Source of the DNA: Arthrobacter sp. Soil763
GTDB taxonomy: Bacteria > Actinomycetota > Actinomycetes > Actinomycetales > Micrococcaceae
Direction: 5' to 3'
Assembly: GCF_001428365.1 (NCBI RefSeq)
Contig: NZ_LMSH01000003.1
Location: forward strand, 166,892-230,891
DNA: 64,000 nt
In this document: positions 7,646-16,680 of the stretch, piece by piece
How positions within the stretch are numbered: position 1 is the first letter of the stretch
How the letters are laid out: the number at the start of each line of letters is the position of its first letter
Notes under the pieces: generated by a model
What the model was told of the DNA's origin: nothing
Database searches by the model: none
The model's input: only the letters and a program-made list of their open reading frames with translations
Translations under genes and position numbers: made by a program

Positions 7646-8548
7646 CTAGAGTGCGGCGTAAACTTCGCGCAGCAGCTTGGCGGTCTCGGACGGCGTCTTG
7701 CCGACCTTGACGCCGGCAGCCTCGAGGGCTTCCTTCTTGGCCTGGGCGGTGCCCGCGGAGCCGGAAACGATGGCGCCGGCGTGGCCCATGGTCTTGCCTT
7801 CCGGGGCGGTGAAGCCGGCCACGTAGCCGACGACCGGCTTGGTGACGTGGGCCTTGATGTAATCCGCGGCCCGCTCCTCGGCGTCGCCGCCGATTTCGCC
7901 GATCATCACGATCGCCTTGGTCTCGGGATCAGCTTCGAACGCTTCGAGGGCGTCGATGTGCGTGGTGCCGATGATCGGGTCGCCGCCGATGCCGATGGCG
8001 GTGGAGAAGCCCAGGTCGCGCAGTTCGTACATCATCTGGTAGGTCAGGGTGCCCGACTTGGAGACGAGGCCGATCGGGCCCTTGCCGGTGATGTTCGCCG
8101 GCGTGATGCCGACGAGCGCCTCACCCGGGGTGATGATGCCGGGGCAGTTCGGGCCGATGATGCGGGTGACCTGCTTGCCGTTGGCGTCCACCTTGGACTG
8201 GGCCAGCGCCCAGAACTCGGCGGAGTCCTGGACCGGCACGCCCTCGGTGATGACGACGACCAGGCCGATGCCGGCCTCGATGGCCTCGACGACGGCGTCC
8301 TTGGTGAAGGCCGGCGGCACGAAGACGATGGAGACGTCGGCGCCGGTCTCGGCCATGGCTTCCTTGACGGTGCCGAAGACGGTGATCTCGTTGTCGCCGT
8401 GCAGGACCGTGGTGCCGGCCTTGCGGGCGTTGACGCCGCCCACAATGTTGGTGCCGGCCTTGAGCATGAGGGCGGTGTGCTTGGTGCCTTCGCCGCCGGT
8501 GATGCCCTGGACGATGACCTTGGAGTCCTTGTTCAGATAAATAGACAT
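7646..8548 (-). CDS. sucD: Succinate-CoA ligase (ADP-forming) subunit alpha
   Basis: A 300-residue TCA-cycle enzyme subunit, the standard length. The N-terminal CoA-binding Rossmann domain begins [13 protein letters not shown]; the phosphohistidine loop [12 protein letters not shown] lies near residue 250. It pairs with SucC to convert succinyl-CoA to succinate with substrate-level ATP formation. It starts 12 bases after the sucC stop, so the two are one operon, and a strong hairpin terminator follows. The sequence is typical of high-GC actinobacteria and shows nothing unusual. Confidence 0.97.
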   Translation of the reverse strand: MSIYLNKDSKVIVQGITGGEGTKHTALMLKAGTNIVGGVNARKAGTTVLHGDNEITVFGTVKEAMAETGADVSIVFVPPAFTKDAVVEAIEAGIGLVVVITEGVPVQDSAEFWALAQSKVDANGKQVTRIIGPNCPGIITPGEALVGITPANITGKGPIGLVSKSGTLTYQMMYELRDLGFSTAIGIGGDPIIGTTHIDALEAFEADPETKAIVMIGEIGGDAEERAADYIKAHVTKPVVGYVAGFTAPEGKTMGHAGAIVSGSAGTAQAKKEALEAAGVKVGKTPSETAKLLREVYAAL

Positions 8549-8560
8549 AGTCGTGTCCCT

Positions 8561-9730
8561 TTACTTCGCTGCGTTGGCGAGCTCGGCAGCCTTGTCGGCG
8601 CCCTCGTCCATGGTGGCGGCCAGGGTAACCAGCGGGTGGTTGGCCTCGGCCAGGATGCGGCGGCCTTCCTCGACGTTGTTGCCGTCGAGACGGACGACCA
8701 ACGGCTTGTTCGCGGAGTGGCCGAGCTCGGCGAGAGCGCCGACAATGCCCTTGGCGACAGCGTCACAGGCGGTGATGCCGCCGAAGACGTTGACGAAGAC
8801 GGACTTGACCTGCTCGTCGCCGAGGATGACGTCGAGGCCGGCGGCCATGACCTCTGCAGAGGCTCCGCCGCCGATGTCCAGGAAGTTGGCGGGCTTGACG
8901 TTGCCGTGGTTCTCGCCGGCATAGGCGACGACGTCGAGCGTGGACATGACCAGGCCGGCACCGTTACCGATGATCCCGACTTCGCCGTCGAGCTTGACGT
9001 AGTTGAGGTCCTGCGCCTTGGCCTTGGCCTCGAGCGGATCCGCGGCGTCCTTGTCCTCCAGGGCGGAGTGCTTGGGGTGGCGGAAGTCGGCGTTCTCGTC
9101 GAGGGAGACCTTGCCGTCGAGGGCAACGATGTCACCGGCGCCGGTCTTGACCAGCGGGTTGACCTCCACGAGGGTGGCGTCTTCCTTCTTGAAGACGTCC
9201 CAGAGCTTGAGGATGACGGCGGCGACCTTGCCGCGCAGTTCCTCGGCGAAACCGGCGGCGGCGACGATCTCGTCGGCCTTGGCCTGGTCGATGCCAACGG
9301 CCGGGTCGATCGCGACCTTGGCCAGCGCCTCCGGGCGCTCGACGGCGAGCTGCTCGATCTCCATGCCGCCTTCCACCGAGCACATGGCCAGGTAGTTGCG
9401 GTTGGCGCGGTCGAGCAGGACGGAGAAGTAGTATTCCTCGGCGATGTCCGCACCCTGGGCGATCATCACCTTGTTAACGGTGTGGCCCTTGATGTCCATG
9501 CCGAGAATGTTGGTGGAGTGCTCCAGCGCTTCATCGGCGGTCTTCGCGACCTTAACGCCGCCGGCCTTGCCTCGGCCACCGACCTTAACCTGTGCCTTGA
9601 CGACAGTTACGCCGCCGATCTTCTCGGCAGCTGCCTTTGCTTCTTCAGGGGTGTGCGCCACGATGCCAGCAAGCACGGGTACACCGTGCGCCTCGAACAT
9701 ATCGCGCGCCTGATATTCAAACAGGTCCAC
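8561..9730 (-). CDS. sucC: Succinate-CoA ligase (ADP-forming) subunit beta
   Basis: A 389-residue ATP-grasp subunit beginning [12 protein letters not shown], the family hallmark. Recognisable blocks include the nucleotide-binding [15 protein letters not shown], the EVNPLV metal/ATP residues, and the C-terminal [10 protein letters not shown] loop that meets SucD. The start is GTG at 9730 with AAGGAC upstream. The 224-base region before it carries a TAGAAT -10 candidate (9926-9931, minus strand) and the lipoprotein gene's terminator. First gene of the sucCD operon, cytoplasmic, TCA cycle. Confidence 0.97.
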   Translation of the reverse strand: MDLFEYQARDMFEAHGVPVLAGIVAHTPEEAKAAAEKIGGVTVVKAQVKVGGRGKAGGVKVAKTADEALEHSTNILGMDIKGHTVNKVMIAQGADIAEEYYFSVLLDRANRNYLAMCSVEGGMEIEQLAVERPEALAKVAIDPAVGIDQAKADEIVAAAGFAEELRGKVAAVILKLWDVFKKEDATLVEVNPLVKTGAGDIVALDGKVSLDENADFRHPKHSALEDKDAADPLEAKAKAQDLNYVKLDGEVGIIGNGAGLVMSTLDVVAYAGENHGNVKPANFLDIGGGASAEVMAAGLDVILGDEQVKSVFVNVFGGITACDAVAKGIVGALAELGHSANKPLVVRLDGNNVEEGRRILAEANHPLVTLAATMDEGADKAAELANAAK

Positions 9731-9941
9731 GGTTTAGTGTCCTTCTACGTCGAAGTAGTTTCTGTACAGCCGGACCCCGCGTACTCGCGGTTACCGGGCT
9801 GCGGAATAAACGCACCCTGCGACAAGCTTGGAAACGAGCCACACGGCGCAATGCTCCTTTGGGAACTCTAGTCCTTCGCGGGGACCAGCCCGACCCAGAG
9901 TACCGCTTATGTGAGTAAGGACACTATTCTATTGGGCGTAG

Positions 9942-9967
9942 AAAAACCGCTAGATTACGGGGTTTTT
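9942..9967 (-). terminator. Intrinsic terminator overlapping a stop codon
   Basis: On the minus strand AAAAACC (9967-9961) pairs with GGTTTTT (9948-9942) around a loop containing the lipoprotein gene's own TAA (9957-9955). The 3' arm supplies the U run. Stop codon and terminator are thus the same few bases. Confidence 0.5.
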
Positions 9968-10653
9968 CGGGCGTCCGACGGCGCCGGGGAGGCGGTTTTG
10001 GGCGGCCTCTGGACCAGTTCGTAACGGTCCCGCGAAATGAAGAACGCGACCCCCGCGGAGATGTTTCCGCAGGCGACGCCGCCGTCGTACGCGGAGCAGC
10101 GCAGGCCGTTGCGCTCGACGTTCTTCCCGTCGGCGAGGGTGGGCAGCGCGGAGATCGGCCCGTTGCGCCTGCCCTTGGGACCGAATTCGGCCTCTTGGGC
10201 GGTGACGCCGGAGCGGCACTCGCCGTAGACGGCCTTGTCCGGTGTCAGCAGGGCCGTTCCGCCGAGGTAGCCGAGGCCGGTCCCGGAGCAGTCGTCGCGG
10301 ATGTCCTTCGCTTCGGGTTTCGGGTAGGCGGCCAGCTCGCAGTGCGCGACCGGCACGGTGGCCCACCTGCCGTTTTCGCTGGCTCCGAAGGAATTCGGCT
10401 CGTAGGGCAGGTTGACGTGCCCGCCCCGGGCCGAGGTCAGGGAGCAGACGATGTTGCGGTCGGCGGTGACGAAGCTCAGGTAGTCCTGGCCCGAGCCCAG
10501 CGCGGCGGGGTCGGTCAGCGGTGCCTGACGGAGCTGTTCCAAGGGCGGCAGCGGCGCCGGCGGGACGTAGTCCGGGTCCTTTTGCGTGATGGTGCACGCC
10601 GAGGTGGCCAGCAGGGCCAGGCCGGCCAGTATCCCCAGGATCGTCCGTTGCAT
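9955..10653 (-). CDS. Putative secreted lipoprotein, unknown function
   Basis: A 232-residue protein with a lipoprotein signal peptide: short basic N-terminus, hydrophobic ILGILAGLALLATSAC and a lipobox with the lipidation Cys at residue 20. The mature part has several Cys in pairs (in CSLTSARGG, AHCELA, DDCSGTG, GECRSG, RCSAYDGGVACG), implying disulfides and extracytoplasmic folding. I do not recognise a functional domain. ATG 10653 gives the cleanest signal peptide, although the nearest GGAGG is only two bases away; ATG 10662 is the alternative. It stands alone between uvrD/pcrA and sucC, with a terminator across its stop. Confidence 0.65.
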   Translation of the reverse strand: MQRTILGILAGLALLATSACTITQKDPDYVPPAPLPPLEQLRQAPLTDPAALGSGQDYLSFVTADRNIVCSLTSARGGHVNLPYEPNSFGASENGRWATVPVAHCELAAYPKPEAKDIRDDCSGTGLGYLGGTALLTPDKAVYGECRSGVTAQEAEFGPKGRRNGPISALPTLADGKNVERNGLRCSAYDGGVACGNISAGVAFFISRDRYELVQRPPKTASPAPSDARKTP

Positions 10654-10688
10654 GGCCTCCATTATGCCCGGCGGCCCCGGCTGCCCGG

Positions 10689-13295
10689 TCAGGCCTCGAT
10701 CTTGGTCAGCGGGGCATAACGCAGCAGCAGCCGCTTCTCGCCGATGTCGAACTTCACCTTCGCGACCGTCTTGTCCCCCGCACCCTCGACCGCCAGCACC
10801 GTGCCGTTGCCGAAGCTGGTGTGGTTGACCTTGTCCCCCACCCCGACCGCGACGATCTCCTTTTGGGGCTGGACCCGGTTCTTGGCGATGGCGGCGGGCA
10901 CGTCGGCGTTGAAGCCGGCGGCGGAATCCGCGCCGGTGCCGCGGGCGGTCCCGGCGCCCCAGAAGGAGCCGCTGTACCGGCTGGATCCGATCGATCCGCC
11001 GCCCCACCCGCCGGCCTGGCGGACGGTTCCCTCGCGCTTCCATTCGACCAGCTCGGCCGGGATTTCCTCGATGAACTGGCTGGCCGGGTTGTACTGGCTC
11101 TGACCCCACATGCTGCGGACCTCGGAGCGGGTCAGGTAGAGCCGTTTCCGGGCGCGGGTCAGGCCCACGTAGGCGAGCCGGCGTTCCTCCGCCAGTTCCT
11201 TGGGGTCCGTGGCCGAGCGCTGGTGCGGGAAGAGCCCGTGCTCCATGCCGGTCAGGAACACCACCGGGAACTCCAGGCCCTTGGCGGTGTGCAGCGTCAT
11301 CAGGGTGACGACGCCGAGCCGCTTGGCCTCGGCGACGGCGGCGGCGGTGTCCTCCGCGTCGGCGCCGGGGGCGTCCGGGATCTGGTCGGCGTCGGCCACC
11401 AGGGAGACCTGCTCCAGGAAGGCACCGAGCGAGCCTTCGGGGTTGTCCCGTTCGTATTCGCGCACGACGGCGACGAGTTCGGCGAGGTTCTCCACCCGGG
11501 ATTCGTCCTGCGGGTCGGTGCTGGAGCGGAGGGTGGCGAGGTAGCCGGTCTGCTCCAGGACGGCTTCCAGGGCCGCGGCGGCACCGGAGCCGGCGGCCAC
11601 CTCGGCCAGGTCGTCGAGGAGCTTCACGAACCCCAGCACGGCGTTCACGGAACGGGTGGCCATGCCCGGCGCCTCATCGGCGCGGCGGGCGGCGGCCATG
11701 AAGGAGGTCCGGTCCCGCTGCGCGAGCGAGGCGACGGCCCCTTCGGCGCGGTCGCCGATGCCGCGCTTGGGCTCGTTGAGGATGCGGCGCAGGTTGACGT
11801 CGTCGTCCGGGTTGACCAGCACCCGCAGGTAGGCGAGGGCGTCCTTGATTTCCTTGCGCTCGTAGAACCGGGTGCCGCCGACCACCTTGTAGGGCAGCCC
11901 GACGCGGACCAGGACGTCCTCGATCGAGCGGGACTGGGCGTTGGTGCGGTAGAAGATCGCGACGTCGCCCGGGCGGAGGTTGCCCTCGTCCTGCAGCCGG
12001 TCGATTTCCTTGGCGATGAACTGCGCCTCGTCGTGCTCGTTCTCCCCCACGTAGCCGACGATCTTCTCGCCGTCGCCCTCCGCCGTCCACAGCCGTTTTT
12101 CGGGCCGGTTGGGGTTGCGGGAGATCACCGAGTTGGCGGCGCTGAGGATGGTCTGGGTGGAGCGGTAGTTCTGTTCGAGCTTGATGGTGCGGGCGTCCGG
12201 GTAGTCCTTTTCGAACTCCACGATGTTGCGGATGTCCGCGCCGCGGAAGGCGTAGATGGACTGGTCCGAGTCGCCGACAACGGTCAGTTCGGCCGCCCCC
12301 TCGCCCTCGCCGACGATTTCGCGCACGAGGGCGTACTGGGCGTGGTTGGTGTCCTGGTATTCGTCCACGAGCACGTGGCGGAAGCGGCGCCGGTAGGAGT
12401 CCGCGAGCGCCGGGAAGGCGCGGAACATGTAGACGGTCTCGGCGATCAGGTCGTCGAAGTCCATGGCGTTGGCCTGCCGCAGCCGCTGGGTGTAGCCCTT
12501 GAAGACCTCGGCGACGGCCTGATCGAAGGGGTCGTTGTAGTTGGCGCTGGACGCGTAGCTGTCGGCGTCGATCAGTTCGTTCTTGAGCGCGGAGATCTTG
12601 TGCTGGATGGCCTTGGGCGCGAAGCGTTTCGGGTCCAGGTCCAGGTTCTTGGCCACGAGTGTGATCAGGCGCAGCGAATCGGCCGAGTCGTAGATGGAGA
12701 AGTTCGAGTTCAGCCCGACGTTGGCAGCCTCGCGCCGCAGGATCCGGACGCAGGAGGAGTGGAAGGTGGAGATCCACATGGTCTTGGCGCGCGGGCCGAC
12801 CAGTTGCTCGATCCGCTCGCGCATTTCCGCCGCGGCCTTGTTGGTGAAGGTGATCGCCAGGATCTCGCCGTGGTGGGCCCGCCGGGTGGCGATCAGGTAA
12901 GCGATGCGGTTACTGAGCACCCGGGTCTTGCCGGAGCCGGCGCCGGCGACAATCAGCAGCGCGCTGCCGGCGTGCTTGACGGCTTCCTCCTGCTGCGGGT
13001 TCAGTCCCTGGAGCAGCTCTTCGGCCTGCGGCAGGCGGTGGTGGTCCCCGTGGTGGGCGTTGCCGTGATGTTCGCCGCCCTGGTGGCCCGGGCCGCCGTC
13101 GTCGTTGCGGCCGGGCGCGTTGTTCCAGCCCCCGTTTGCGACCGGGACACCTGCGGTGGCGCCCGTCCCCTGCGCCGGGGCAAGGTCCGGCATGCCGCTG
13201 CCGGCCCCCCGGCTGCCGGACGCCTTTGCGGGCGCGGCAGGATGGGAGGCAACTTGGAAAGGTCCGTCGGCATAGGGGTCAAACAACATATCCAT
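10689..13295 (-). CDS. pcrA: ATP-dependent DNA helicase UvrD/PcrA
   Basis: An 868-residue superfamily-1A 3'-5' helicase of repair and replication restart. Walker A GAGSGKT at 118-124, the VDEYQDTNHAQ Walker B, QNYRST, LMTLHTAKGLEFP and the VGLTRARKRL motif are in order, and the C-terminal KVKFD Tudor-like tail that contacts RNA polymerase in PcrA is present. The first ~90 residues are a low-complexity extension including a His-rich stretch (GGEHHGNAHHGDHHR), longer than typical. The ATG at 13295 (MDMLFDPYADGPF) lacks a Shine-Dalgarno but sits ten bases from a TAGACT -10 box, so the mRNA is probably leaderless or nearly so. Confidence 0.95.
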   Translation of the reverse strand: MDMLFDPYADGPFQVASHPAAPAKASGSRGAGSGMPDLAPAQGTGATAGVPVANGGWNNAPGRNDDGGPGHQGGEHHGNAHHGDHHRLPQAEELLQGLNPQQEEAVKHAGSALLIVAGAGSGKTRVLSNRIAYLIATRRAHHGEILAITFTNKAAAEMRERIEQLVGPRAKTMWISTFHSSCVRILRREAANVGLNSNFSIYDSADSLRLITLVAKNLDLDPKRFAPKAIQHKISALKNELIDADSYASSANYNDPFDQAVAEVFKGYTQRLRQANAMDFDDLIAETVYMFRAFPALADSYRRRFRHVLVDEYQDTNHAQYALVREIVGEGEGAAELTVVGDSDQSIYAFRGADIRNIVEFEKDYPDARTIKLEQNYRSTQTILSAANSVISRNPNRPEKRLWTAEGDGEKIVGYVGENEHDEAQFIAKEIDRLQDEGNLRPGDVAIFYRTNAQSRSIEDVLVRVGLPYKVVGGTRFYERKEIKDALAYLRVLVNPDDDVNLRRILNEPKRGIGDRAEGAVASLAQRDRTSFMAAARRADEAPGMATRSVNAVLGFVKLLDDLAEVAAGSGAAAALEAVLEQTGYLATLRSSTDPQDESRVENLAELVAVVREYERDNPEGSLGAFLEQVSLVADADQIPDAPGADAEDTAAAVAEAKRLGVVTLMTLHTAKGLEFPVVFLTGMEHGLFPHQRSATDPKELAEERRLAYVGLTRARKRLYLTRSEVRSMWGQSQYNPASQFIEEIPAELVEWKREGTVRQAGGWGGGSIGSSRYSGSFWGAGTARGTGADSAAGFNADVPAAIAKNRVQPQKEIVAVGVGDKVNHTSFGNGTVLAVEGAGDKTVAKVKFDIGEKRLLLRYAPLTKIEA

Positions 13296-13305
13296 GGTGT
13301 TAACA

Positions 13306-13311
13306 AGTCTA
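13306..13311 (-). promoter_or_regulatory. -10 element of a near-leaderless pcrA promoter
   Basis: TAGACT on the minus strand ends ten bases before the pcrA ATG (13295), which would put the transcript start three to five bases before the codon. There is no ribosome-binding sequence in between. Confidence 0.4.
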
Positions 13312-13469
13312 GGCGGTGGCACCGACGGACCGCCCCGCGTCCCCCGCCCACCCCGACGGACATGCCCGTCAGTCCGGCCGAGGACCGGGCATATCCCGGC
13401 ATGCCCACGCTTAGAGCTGAACACTGAGCATGTCCGTCAGAGCGGAGGGCGGGCCGACGCCGCGGAGGC

Positions 13470-14342
13470 TTAGCCGATGGAGGCGGACTCCAGCGCGGCA
13501 CGGAGCTGCCGCACCGCCGTCGTTCCTCCGGCCACGTGCCAGTCCAGGCCGTTGACGCGCACGACGTCGGTCGTGCCGCCGGCAGCGTGCACGATCGCCT
13601 GGCCCGGCAGCCAGTCCCACTCCGGGGAACTGTGCTGGAACCAGCAGTCGAGTTCGCCGTCGGCTACCCGGCCAAGGTCACAGGAGCCGGACCCGAACAT
13701 CCGCAGGGCCGCGGCGGCCGTCGCGGCCGCATGCCACGGCATGGCGCACATCGGGTCGGCCAACCAAGTGGGGTGGATGTAGGTCGCCGCACCGAGTTCC
13801 GCCACCGGCGCCTCGTTCCGGCCCCGGCCGCCGTCTGCGGGACGGCCGAAGCTGGTCAGGACCTCGCCGTTGAGCGTTGCGGCCCGGCCGGTGCCGCCAA
13901 GCCAGAGCTTGTCCGCTTCCGGCTGGAATATTGCGCCCAGGAGCGCCCCGGACGAGTCCTTCAGGGCGAGCGCTGAGCACCAGTAACTGGAACCGTGGAG
14001 GAAGTTGTAGGTGCCGTCCACCGGGTCGATCACCCAGGTCCGGCCGCTCGTGCCCTGCTTGGACGCACCCTCCTCACCGAGGATGCCGTCGTCGGGCCGG
14101 CAGCGCTGCAGCTGCTCGAGCACATAGGCTTCGGCGGCATGGTCGGCGGCGGTGACGACGTCGGACACCGAGGTCTTGCGGTGGCCCTCCAGGCCGGCCT
14201 GCCGCATCAGCAGCGCCAGGTTGCCGGCCTCCCGGACCAGCGCCTCAGCGAGCTGGTAGTCATCCAAGTGGGGGTTGAGTTCCGCGGTGCTGTGCCGGCC
14301 GAGCCGGTGCCTGCCAAGTTCATTGCTGCCTGATTCGCTCAC
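13470..14342 (-). CDS. Inositol monophosphatase-family phosphatase (possibly histidinol-phosphatase)
   Basis: A 290-residue Mg-dependent phosphatase. The metal-binding sites are visible: GEEG (Glu in motif A), WVIDPVDGTYNF (the DPVDGT signature) and the C-terminal WDWLPGQAIVHAAGG (third metal Asp). The family covers inositol-1-phosphatase, CysQ and the actinobacterial histidinol-phosphatase HisN. The Tyr after DPVDGT and the overall length fit HisN-like enzymes, but no his genes are nearby to decide. It is transcribed toward pcrA but separated by 174 bases, so it is probably independent. Confidence 0.8.
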   Translation of the reverse strand: MSESGSNELGRHRLGRHSTAELNPHLDDYQLAEALVREAGNLALLMRQAGLEGHRKTSVSDVVTAADHAAEAYVLEQLQRCRPDDGILGEEGASKQGTSGRTWVIDPVDGTYNFLHGSSYWCSALALKDSSGALLGAIFQPEADKLWLGGTGRAATLNGEVLTSFGRPADGGRGRNEAPVAELGAATYIHPTWLADPMCAMPWHAAATAAAALRMFGSGSCDLGRVADGELDCWFQHSSPEWDWLPGQAIVHAAGGTTDVVRVNGLDWHVAGGTTAVRQLRAALESASIG

Positions 14343-14435
14343 GGGTTCAGCCTATCCGGCGCGCCGGCATGCCCAACAGGCACAGCTGCCGGGGGCGGAC
14401 CGGCCGGCGGCGGGACAGTGGGCGATAATGGAGCC

Positions 14436-15089
14436 ATGGCCAAGACACCCGCCCAGCGGATCAAGAAGCACGGCGCGAACGCGGCCGTCCCCCAGCACCA
14501 CCTGCCCGCGGTGATCAACCCGAGCACCACCCGGACCCCGGAGAAGGCGCAGAGCAACAGCAACCTGATCCTGATCGCGGGTGTCGTCGCCAGCCTGTTC
14601 CTCTTCTGGTACCTGCACCTGCTGACGCTGAACCAGCTCACGCAGCTCAGCGGCGGCCTGCCGATGCCCGATTCGCTGGTCGGCGGCTTCGACCGGGGCT
14701 TCGCGGAGCAGTTGCGCTCGGCCATGGACCAGGATGCCAGGGGCCAGCTCAACTACGTGCATAAGACCGCCGGCACGCTGTTCCCGCTGATCTTCGGCTT
14801 CACCTGGCTGCTGCTGATCGGCACGAACGTGGCCCGGAAGTCGCTGCGCTGGGTCCTGTGGGCGGTGCCGATGCTGTTCGTCGTCACCCGGTTGTGGGGC
14901 AACGCGTCGGTTGACGCCATGCTGTCGGCGGGGACGCTCGACGCCGGCCAGGTTGCCCTGGCCTCGGCGCTCACCGTGGCCGGCTGGGTGCTGTTGGTCC
15001 TGAGCCTGCTGGCAGGCGCCGCGGCGGTGTTCCTCGGACGGAAGAAAGCACCGACCCGCACGGACGCGGCAGGACCCGCCGGAACCTAA
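14436..15089 (+). CDS. Conserved membrane protein, four helices, unknown function
   Basis: A 217-residue protein with a basic cytoplasmic N-terminus (about 40 residues) and four predicted membrane spans: LILIAGVVASLFLFWYLHLL, a TLFPLIFGFTWLLLIG helix, a WVLWAVPMLFVVTRLW helix and a long C-terminal hydrophobic segment. I recognise no domain. ATG 14436 with GGAG close upstream gives MAKTPAQRIKK; a GTG at 14418 is the longer option. It lies divergently from the phosphatase gene 93 bases away. Helix count is by eye; function unknown. Confidence 0.6.
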   Translation: MAKTPAQRIKKHGANAAVPQHHLPAVINPSTTRTPEKAQSNSNLILIAGVVASLFLFWYLHLLTLNQLTQLSGGLPMPDSLVGGFDRGFAEQLRSAMDQDARGQLNYVHKTAGTLFPLIFGFTWLLLIGTNVARKSLRWVLWAVPMLFVVTRLWGNASVDAMLSAGTLDAGQVALASALTVAGWVLLVLSLLAGAAAVFLGRKKAPTRTDAAGPAGT

Positions 15090-15149
15090 GAGGTTCGGGC
15101 GGAGAGGCTGATCGCTGCTGAGTCGGTAGCTGCGGCTCGGGCTCCGCCC

Positions 15150-15240
15150 CACCGGACATGCTCGCCCCTGGAGGGGACGAATGGGCAGGGACCCTGTATG
15201 CCCATCGTTCGGCCGTTGCGGAGGGCATGCCCGTCCGGAC
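15150..15240. other. Intergenic GGACATGC / GGCATGCCCGTCCG motif region
   Basis: Variants of GGACATGC, ATGCCCAT and GGGCATGCCCGTCCGGAC cluster here in both orientations; a similar cluster lies at 13348-13442 beside pcrA (GACGGACATGCCCGTC, GGCATGCCC, GCATGTCCGTC). They look like members of a dispersed extragenic repeat family. No coding capacity was seen. Confidence 0.35.
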
Positions 15241-16314
15241 CTAGTTGCGGCCCAGACCTGTAACGCGCAGGAAGCGCGCCCACAGGGAATCACGACCCAG
15301 TTCGGTTTCGAGGATGGTTCTGGTTTGTTCAGCGCGTGCGGACGCACCTGCGCTTTCGAAGTGGCTCACAGCTTCCGAGAGTGCCTGACGCGCCATGGCC
15401 GGTTCACCGGCTGCTAGGTATGCCCTCCCCAGCAGAAGGCAGATATCCCCAAGAGTCTGAGGAGTGAGGCTCTTTGCTGTTGTTCGGATGTCCTCCAACG
15501 CCGCAATAGCCGATTCCGCGTCGCCTGCCAGGTAGCTCCAGTGAGCCCTGTTCCGTTTCAGAAGGAGCAGGTCGGCCTCGCTCCCGCCAATAACGTCAGT
15601 CGCCAGCTCGGCTCGTTCGATACAACGCAATGTGTCGCCATCTGCGACGTTCGCCGCAAGGCGCATGGCCGCCGAGGCCTTGTTGAATTTCGCCCACACG
15701 TCCAAGTTCTTCGTGGGGGAAAACGTAGTTGCTGCAAGTTCGTGGTAGCGCAAGCCTTCCTCGATCTTGTCGAAGAGAAAAGCGACATTGCCAATGACCC
15801 AATAGGCTTTGCCGGCCAACTGGTCGTCGACATCGTCGGAAACGACACCCGCGAGACGTTTACTCTCCTCCCACGCCTCAGGAAGCTTTCCACCATCGGC
15901 CAAGGCTGCGATCAGAGCCTGCCTAGCTTTGATGTTGATCTCGGACTCCGACTCTCCGGTCGTTAGCTCAACCGCATCACGAGCCGCGGCGGCTGCCTGT
16001 TCGAGGAGGCCCGCGCCCTGGCTCGCCTTAGCCAGCAGGATGTGTGTCCTCGCCTGATCGTGGAGGTTCGAGGCATCCGTTTGATCAACGATGAGGCTGC
16101 TGGCCAATGCCGCGCATTCGTTAAAGCGTCCTGCATCTAGAAGGTTCTCGGCTTGAAGGAAGGTCATGCTCCACCAAGAGCCGTAGTTTCCGTCGCGAAG
16201 TGCTATCTCCGCGGCCCGCTCTGCGCTCCCAGCCGCCTCGGCAAAGGCATGGTTGCTGCGTTGCTCGTGCGCTCGGAGCTCGGCGGCTGCGTATAGGGGT
16301 GAAACGGAGTGCAT
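15241..16314 (-). CDS. TPR-repeat protein, Rap/RNPP-like candidate peptide sensor
   Basis: A 357-residue all-helical protein made of about eight degenerate tetratricopeptide repeats, for example AKASQGAGLLEQAAAAARDAVEL, GNVAFLFDKIEEGLRYHELA, AHWSYLAGDAESAIAALED and GRAYLAAGEPAMARQALSEA. No HTH, kinase or membrane segment is visible. Length and architecture match Rap-type RNPP proteins (about 360 residues, TPR, no DNA-binding domain). An in-frame TGA two codons before the ATG fixes the N-terminus, so no HTH has been overlooked in this frame. GATAAT ends six bases before the ATG, implying leaderless transcription. Codon use is visibly less GC-biased than neighbouring genes. It is divergent from a secreted-peptide gene. 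The peptide-sensing role is inference. Confidence 0.6.
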   Translation of the reverse strand: MHSVSPLYAAAELRAHEQRSNHAFAEAAGSAERAAEIALRDGNYGSWWSMTFLQAENLLDAGRFNECAALASSLIVDQTDASNLHDQARTHILLAKASQGAGLLEQAAAAARDAVELTTGESESEINIKARQALIAALADGGKLPEAWEESKRLAGVVSDDVDDQLAGKAYWVIGNVAFLFDKIEEGLRYHELAATTFSPTKNLDVWAKFNKASAAMRLAANVADGDTLRCIERAELATDVIGGSEADLLLLKRNRAHWSYLAGDAESAIAALEDIRTTAKSLTPQTLGDICLLLGRAYLAAGEPAMARQALSEAVSHFESAGASARAEQTRTILETELGRDSLWARFLRVTGLGRN

Positions 16315-16320
16315 GAATCA

Positions 16321-16326
16321 ATTATC
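16321..16326 (-). promoter_or_regulatory. -10 box for leaderless transcription of the TPR gene
   Basis: GATAAT on the minus strand is followed by exactly six bases and then the ATG (16314), the geometry of an actinobacterial leaderless promoter. The corresponding -35 region falls inside the left arm of the palindrome at 16341-16381. Confidence 0.5.
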
Positions 16327-16340
16327 GGTGCCAGAAGCCG

Positions 16341-16381
16341 CTAATGCGTACGCGGCGCGCAAACATCCGCTTACGCGTTAG
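16341..16381. promoter_or_regulatory. 15-bp inverted repeat in the TPR/peptide divergent promoter region
   Basis: CTAATGCGTACGCGG (16341-16355) and CCGCTTACGCGTTAG (16367-16381) are reverse complements at 13 of 15 positions, separated by 11 bases. The left arm covers the expected -35 of the TPR gene. This is the largest dyad in the intergenic region and a strong operator candidate for whatever regulates the pair. Confidence 0.5.
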
Positions 16382-16454
16382 TCCGGATTGCGTGGCTATC
16401 ACGAGCTCATAGCCCCCGCGGCAAATCGTTACACGGTGGCGTGTCGAAAACGCC

Positions 16455-16460
16455 TATGAT
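16455..16460 (+). promoter_or_regulatory. -10 box of the small peptide gene
   Basis: TATGAT, five of six matches to consensus, gives a start near 16467 and a leader of about 45 bases to the peptide ATG. The -35 is not obvious, so an activator may be needed. Confidence 0.35.
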
Positions 16461-16511
16461 GATCCTGCACTGTCCAAATCACATCAGTCACACCCGTAAC
16501 AGGAGTCAACA

Positions 16512-16664
16512 ATGAAGAAAACCCTCGCTACCCTCCTCGTCGCTGGAGCACTGGCCGCAGCCGGCATGTCCGCCGTATCCGCGGTCTCCGCAAGCGGCGG
16601 CAACTCCGGCCAGGGCTCCGTCGTGGCCGTTGAGTACTGGCCGAACTCCACCCCGAAGAACTAA
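16512..16664 (+). CDS. Small secreted peptide (50 aa), candidate signalling peptide
   Basis: Fifty codons from ATG 16512 to TAA 16662-16664, with AGGAG seven bases upstream. The product begins MKKTLATLLVAGALAAAG, a textbook Sec signal peptide, with probable cleavage after a V-S-A motif near residue 27. That leaves about 23 residues, Gly/Ser-rich first and then VEYWPNSTPKN at the C-terminus. There is no lipobox and no Cys. It has its own ribosome site, a -10 box and a strong intrinsic terminator, so it is an independent transcription unit. It is divergent from the TPR gene, resembling a Phr-type exported pro-peptide beside its receptor. A small structural wall protein is the alternative. Confidence 0.65.
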   Translation: MKKTLATLLVAGALAAAGMSAVSAVSASGGNSGQGSVVAVEYWPNSTPKN

Positions 16665-16680
16665 CGGAGTCAGCACACCG

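Noticed and set aside
15241..16511. HTH domain possibly hidden upstream of the TPR protein
   Set aside because: An in-frame TGA lies two codons before the ATG, and the remaining intergenic frames contain stops and no HTH-like sequence.
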